From assembly GCA_905235675.1 (NCBI GenBank), contig CAJONC010000001.1, positions 1 through 64,000 of the forward strand: a DNA stretch of 64,000 nucleotides. Reading direction: 5' to 3'. The translations under genes were made by a program, and so were the position numbers. How positions within the stretch are numbered: position 1 is the stretch's first letter; the number at the start of each line of letters is the position of its first letter. Below, piece by piece: positions 61,554 to 64,000 of this stretch. The notes beneath the pieces are model-generated. The model searched no databases. It was not told where the DNA came from and saw nothing but the letters and a program-made list of their open reading frames with translations. This DNA is from an uncultured Bacteroidales bacterium. GTDB taxonomy: Bacteria > Bacteroidota > Bacteroidia > Bacteroidales > UBA932.

Positions 61554-62845
61554 AACGATGCAATTCTCTGGTTTACAGTGTCGATAATGTCGTCATTTTC
61601 GCCCGAGGGAGCATATCCGTCGCGTATGCTCTCCCATGTGGCCCTGGCCTGTGCGACGTTGCCCTGCTCGCGGAATCCGTCTCCAAGGACTATGTAGCAG
61701 CGGGCAAGCCAGTAGGTCTGGTCGCCGCATTTGCCTCCGAAGTCGTATACCGCTTCTTCAAGTTTGGCGAACTCGCCGCTGTCGCAGTAATCACGGACTA
61801 TCATGTAATAGGATTCCGCCCCTTCCGGAGTGGAAGGCTGCTTGGAGAGCAGGCGGAAGATGGCGTAAGCCTCTTCCCTGCGGCTGGTGGCGAGCAGCGA
61901 GCGGGCTTCGATGAACGAAGCCTCGCGTCCTTCGGCTACCGAAGGACCGGCGACCACCAGGTCGTGCGAAGCTGCGATGGCGGCGTCGTAGTTATGTGCC
62001 AGATATGCGGAACGCATGCGGCCGAGAAGGGCGGCGTTGCGGTTCTCTTCCATCTTGGCTATGTCCAGCAGCATGCAGTAGCCCTCGTAGGCATCGTTAT
62101 ATCTCTGGAGGTCGTATGAAATCTTGGCATAGTTATAGGCTGCGGTCTCCGCGAAAGATCCCTCCTTGAGCTCAGTTGCGGCCTGCTTGAATGCGGCGCA
62201 GGCCTTCTCTTTTTCGGAGAGATTCTTGTACGAATCGGCAAGATAGAACCATGCATCCCCGCGTTTCTCGCCTTTGGGATAGTCGTTCAGGTACTTGGTG
62301 AGCGATCCCACGGCGCGTTCGTAGCTTCCTGCGAGATAAACCTGCTCCGCGGTATTGAAGTATATGCTTTCCTTTTCCTCGGCCGACTTGCCCACGGTAA
62401 GGTTGTTGGACTGGACGTACTCCAGGAACTTCTCCGGCTGGTTGGTGGTGCGGTATATGGAATTTATCGCCATCAGCGCCTCTTCGGCATATTCGCTGTC
62501 CGGCATCATGTCTATCACCGCCTTGTATTTCTCCAGGGCGGCGTTGTATTCCTTCAGGTTGCGGTATGCCATGCCCTGTCCTATGAGGGCCTTCGCCGCA
62601 TAGACATTGTCGGTGGTCGCGGTCTGGAGCGTAGAGAAGGTCTTTACCGCCTCGGCATTGTTGTCTATGTCCATATAGGCGCGTCCGAGCTCGTACATCG
62701 CCTCGGAATAATAGGGCGAATCCGAGGACGCGTTATTCACCCTCGAGAGCACTTTCACCTTTTCTTTCTTGTTTCCGGAAAGGCTGTAGGACAGTGCCTG
62801 CTGGTAATAAGGGTAGATGTCGTTGACGTCGGAATAGTAATTCAT
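61550..62845 (-). CDS. TPR-repeat protein, 3' part of a gene split by a frameshift
   Basis: The 431-residue frame begins abruptly inside a TPR unit (MNYYSDVNDIYPYYQQALSY) and has no signal peptide. Many TPR-like repeats follow (AKALIGQGMAYRNLKEYNAAL, ANAYNYAKISYDLQRYNDAY-like units). Its ATG overlaps the stop of the upstream TPR frame by four bases. In the -1 frame just before the ATG the codons read HYAAAMNYYSDV, which continues a repeat. Together the two frames look like one large TPR protein interrupted by a one-base loss near 62850-62862. Confidence 0.7.
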   Translation of the reverse strand: MNYYSDVNDIYPYYQQALSYSLSGNKKEKVKVLSRVNNASSDSPYYSEAMYELGRAYMDIDNNAEAVKTFSTLQTATTDNVYAAKALIGQGMAYRNLKEYNAALEKYKAVIDMMPDSEYAEEALMAINSIYRTTNQPEKFLEYVQSNNLTVGKSAEEKESIYFNTAEQVYLAGSYERAVGSLTKYLNDYPKGEKRGDAWFYLADSYKNLSEKEKACAAFKQAATELKEGSFAETAAYNYAKISYDLQRYNDAYEGYCMLLDIAKMEENRNAALLGRMRSAYLAHNYDAAIAASHDLVVAGPSVAEGREASFIEARSLLATSRREEAYAIFRLLSKQPSTPEGAESYYMIVRDYCDSGEFAKLEEAVYDFGGKCGDQTYWLARCYIVLGDGFREQGNVAQARATWESIRDGYAPSGENDDIIDTVNQRIASL

Positions 62846-64000
62846 CGCAGCGGCGTAGTGGCCGCCTTGTAGTTGTGACGGGCGAAATCGCAGTCTGCGC
62901 GGCGCACCAGGGCATCGCGGCGGAAGGAATTGTCGGACGAGGACAGATAGGAGTCGAACCAGCGCGAAGCATTCTCGAATTTTTCCTGGTTGTAGTAGGA
63001 ATAGCCGAGATTGTAGGTAATCGCATCGCTCTCCTTCCTGCCGTTCAGGGCCGAAATATTATAGAGTTCCTCGTAAACATCCGCTGCATTTGCATAATCC
63101 CCGCTGTTGAAGTAGGATTCCGCAAGCCAGTAACGGGAAAGCTGCCAGAGGCGGTCCTGTCTGGGAAGATAGAAAGCCGCAGCCTTGAAATAGGGAACGG
63201 CGTCGGAATAAGCCCCGTCGTGCACCAGCTGGGATGCACGGAGATAATTGGCTTTCATGTAGTTGCCCTGCTGCTCCGGATTAAGTTCGTCTATATTCTC
63301 ATAAGCCTCGATGGCGGCTGCATAGTCGCGGGAATTCAGCGCCGCGATGGCAAGATAATTATAAATCTGCTCCTTGCGCGAGGTGCCCGGATACTGCTGC
63401 ATGTACGCCTCGAACACCGACACGTCGGAATTCAGGTCGAATGAGAGCTTCGCATAGTTGAAATATGCATCCTCCTGGATATCGGGATTGAAAACCAACT
63501 GGGACGCATCCCTGAAGGCTTCGGCCGCCGCCACTTTGTTGAAGGTGCGGATATAGCAGTATCCGAGGTCGTAATTGGCAATCTGGCCGAGGGAGTCCAC
63601 CCTGTTTTCCATGCGAGAAAAGTTCTCAATGGCGCCTTTGTAGTCCTCTACGGCATATTTGACGGAACCGGCGTGGAACAGGTCGGAGCGGTTGGGATGC
63701 TCGGACACCTCCTCCATCTGATAGAATTCAAGGGCCTTTTTCCTGTCGCCGGTCACGAGGTAGGACTCCGAAAGTATCCTTGCAAGGCGGGGCTTGCGCT
63801 CGTCGGGTGCGAGGGCCAGGATGCCGGGGCCATAGGTGGTGATATACTCGTAGTCCTTCTCCATGAAGCGGCACTCGAGTATGTAATATTGCGAAATGGA
63901 GCTGAAGCGCTCGTCCTTTTCGGTAAGGCGGAACCACTTTTCGGCGGTGGAGAAATTCTTCCTGCTGTAGGCTATGTAGCCGAGCTGATATCTCGCCGGT
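62842..64000 (-). CDS. TPR-repeat protein, 5' part, running off the right edge
   Basis: The frame is open to base 64000 (upstream residues ARYQLGYIAYSRKNFSTAEKW continue the repeats), so the true start is outside and an ATG at 63864 is internal. At least 11 helix-pair repeats are visible (AVEDYKGAIENFSRMENRVD, YWLAESYFNSGDYANAADVY, AITYNLGYSYYNQEKFENAS). It stops at KAATTPLR, where homologous repeats would continue, and the next frame picks up the pattern. The neighbour downstream is the outer-membrane barrel gene. Confidence 0.8.
   Translation of the reverse strand, partial: PARYQLGYIAYSRKNFSTAEKWFRLTEKDERFSSISQYYILECRFMEKDYEYITTYGPGILALAPDERKPRLARILSESYLVTGDRKKALEFYQMEEVSEHPNRSDLFHAGSVKYAVEDYKGAIENFSRMENRVDSLGQIANYDLGYCYIRTFNKVAAAEAFRDASQLVFNPDIQEDAYFNYAKLSFDLNSDVSVFEAYMQQYPGTSRKEQIYNYLAIAALNSRDYAAAIEAYENIDELNPEQQGNYMKANYLRASQLVHDGAYSDAVPYFKAAAFYLPRQDRLWQLSRYWLAESYFNSGDYANAADVYEELYNISALNGRKESDAITYNLGYSYYNQEKFENASRWFDSYLSSSDNSFRRDALVRRADCDFARHNYKAATTPLR

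Overview
The window looks like part of a chromosome from an uncultured member of the order Bacteroidales. The evidence is the set of Bacteroidota-typical genes (DUF3276/PUR-domain protein, GSCFA protein, DUF4301, YbbR, DUF5606, long NusB, lipoproteins, a TonB receptor) and many promoters with the Bacteroidota -7 box TAnnTTTG. There is no tRNA or rRNA gene, phage or complete insertion sequence. Nearly everything is core metabolism or housekeeping, so the interest lies in RNA elements, operators, repeats and unusual domain layouts.

Layout. 1-635: tail of an Rpn-type nuclease/transposase and a short hairpin-repeat array. 636-6424 (-): glycine cleavage operon (unknown protein, gcvT, gcvH, gcvPA, gcvPB, GDPD lipoprotein). 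6488-7904: compact arginase-fold protein and a membrane LytTR regulator with phased direct repeats upstream. 8176-9710 (-): orphan TrpB2 behind a trp attenuator whose leader peptide carries three Trp codons. 9777-14061 (-): yggS, yidC, DUF349. 14138-15034: trmD and a possible small transcript. 15035-19740 (-): TPP-riboswitch-controlled TonB receptor (thiamine uptake), glutaminyl cyclase, pyrG. 19771-21860 (-): oxidoreductase plus radical SAM pair. 21931-22276 (+): RNase P RNA. 22275-26739 (-): nusB, yajC, ybbR, coaE-DUF5606 fusion, rimO. 26830-29300 (+): PUR protein, MTA/SAH deaminase, purine nucleoside phosphorylase. 29304-33448 (-): coiled-coil protein, zapA, probable 6S RNA, rny, dsbD (with a palindromic element inside its coding sequence). 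33503-37977: 5'-nucleotidase, GSCFA protein, ffh, AraC regulator. 38061-40056 (-): ABC transporter and GntR regulator with a YtrA-like operator. 40090-46680 (-): symporter, yebC, TPR protein, DUF4301, pdxB, DUF721/DciA, recF. 46751-50317 (+): Na+-pumping methylmalonyl-CoA decarboxylase operon. 50363-50719: seven-unit hairpin array. 50915-53134: divergent kbl and tdh. 53131-59921 (-): gyrB, pgpH-like, tig, clpP, clpX. 59973-64000 (-): outer-membrane barrel and a TPR gene split by a frameshift.

How the genes fit together. Tdh and Kbl would convert threonine to glycine and acetyl-CoA, and the glycine cleavage system would oxidise glycine to one-carbon units. The mmd operon is the last step of a succinate-to-propionate route that stores energy as a sodium gradient. 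The PUR/deaminase/PNP operon and the 5'-nucleotidase serve purine salvage. Proteostasis genes are clustered (tig-clpP-clpX), but ClpX lacks its zinc-binding domain and trigger factor lacks its PPIase domain.

The least explained signal is a 53-bp tandem repeat whose 39-bp core folds into a hairpin. It occurs at two loci about 50 kb apart, both in gaps between convergent genes.
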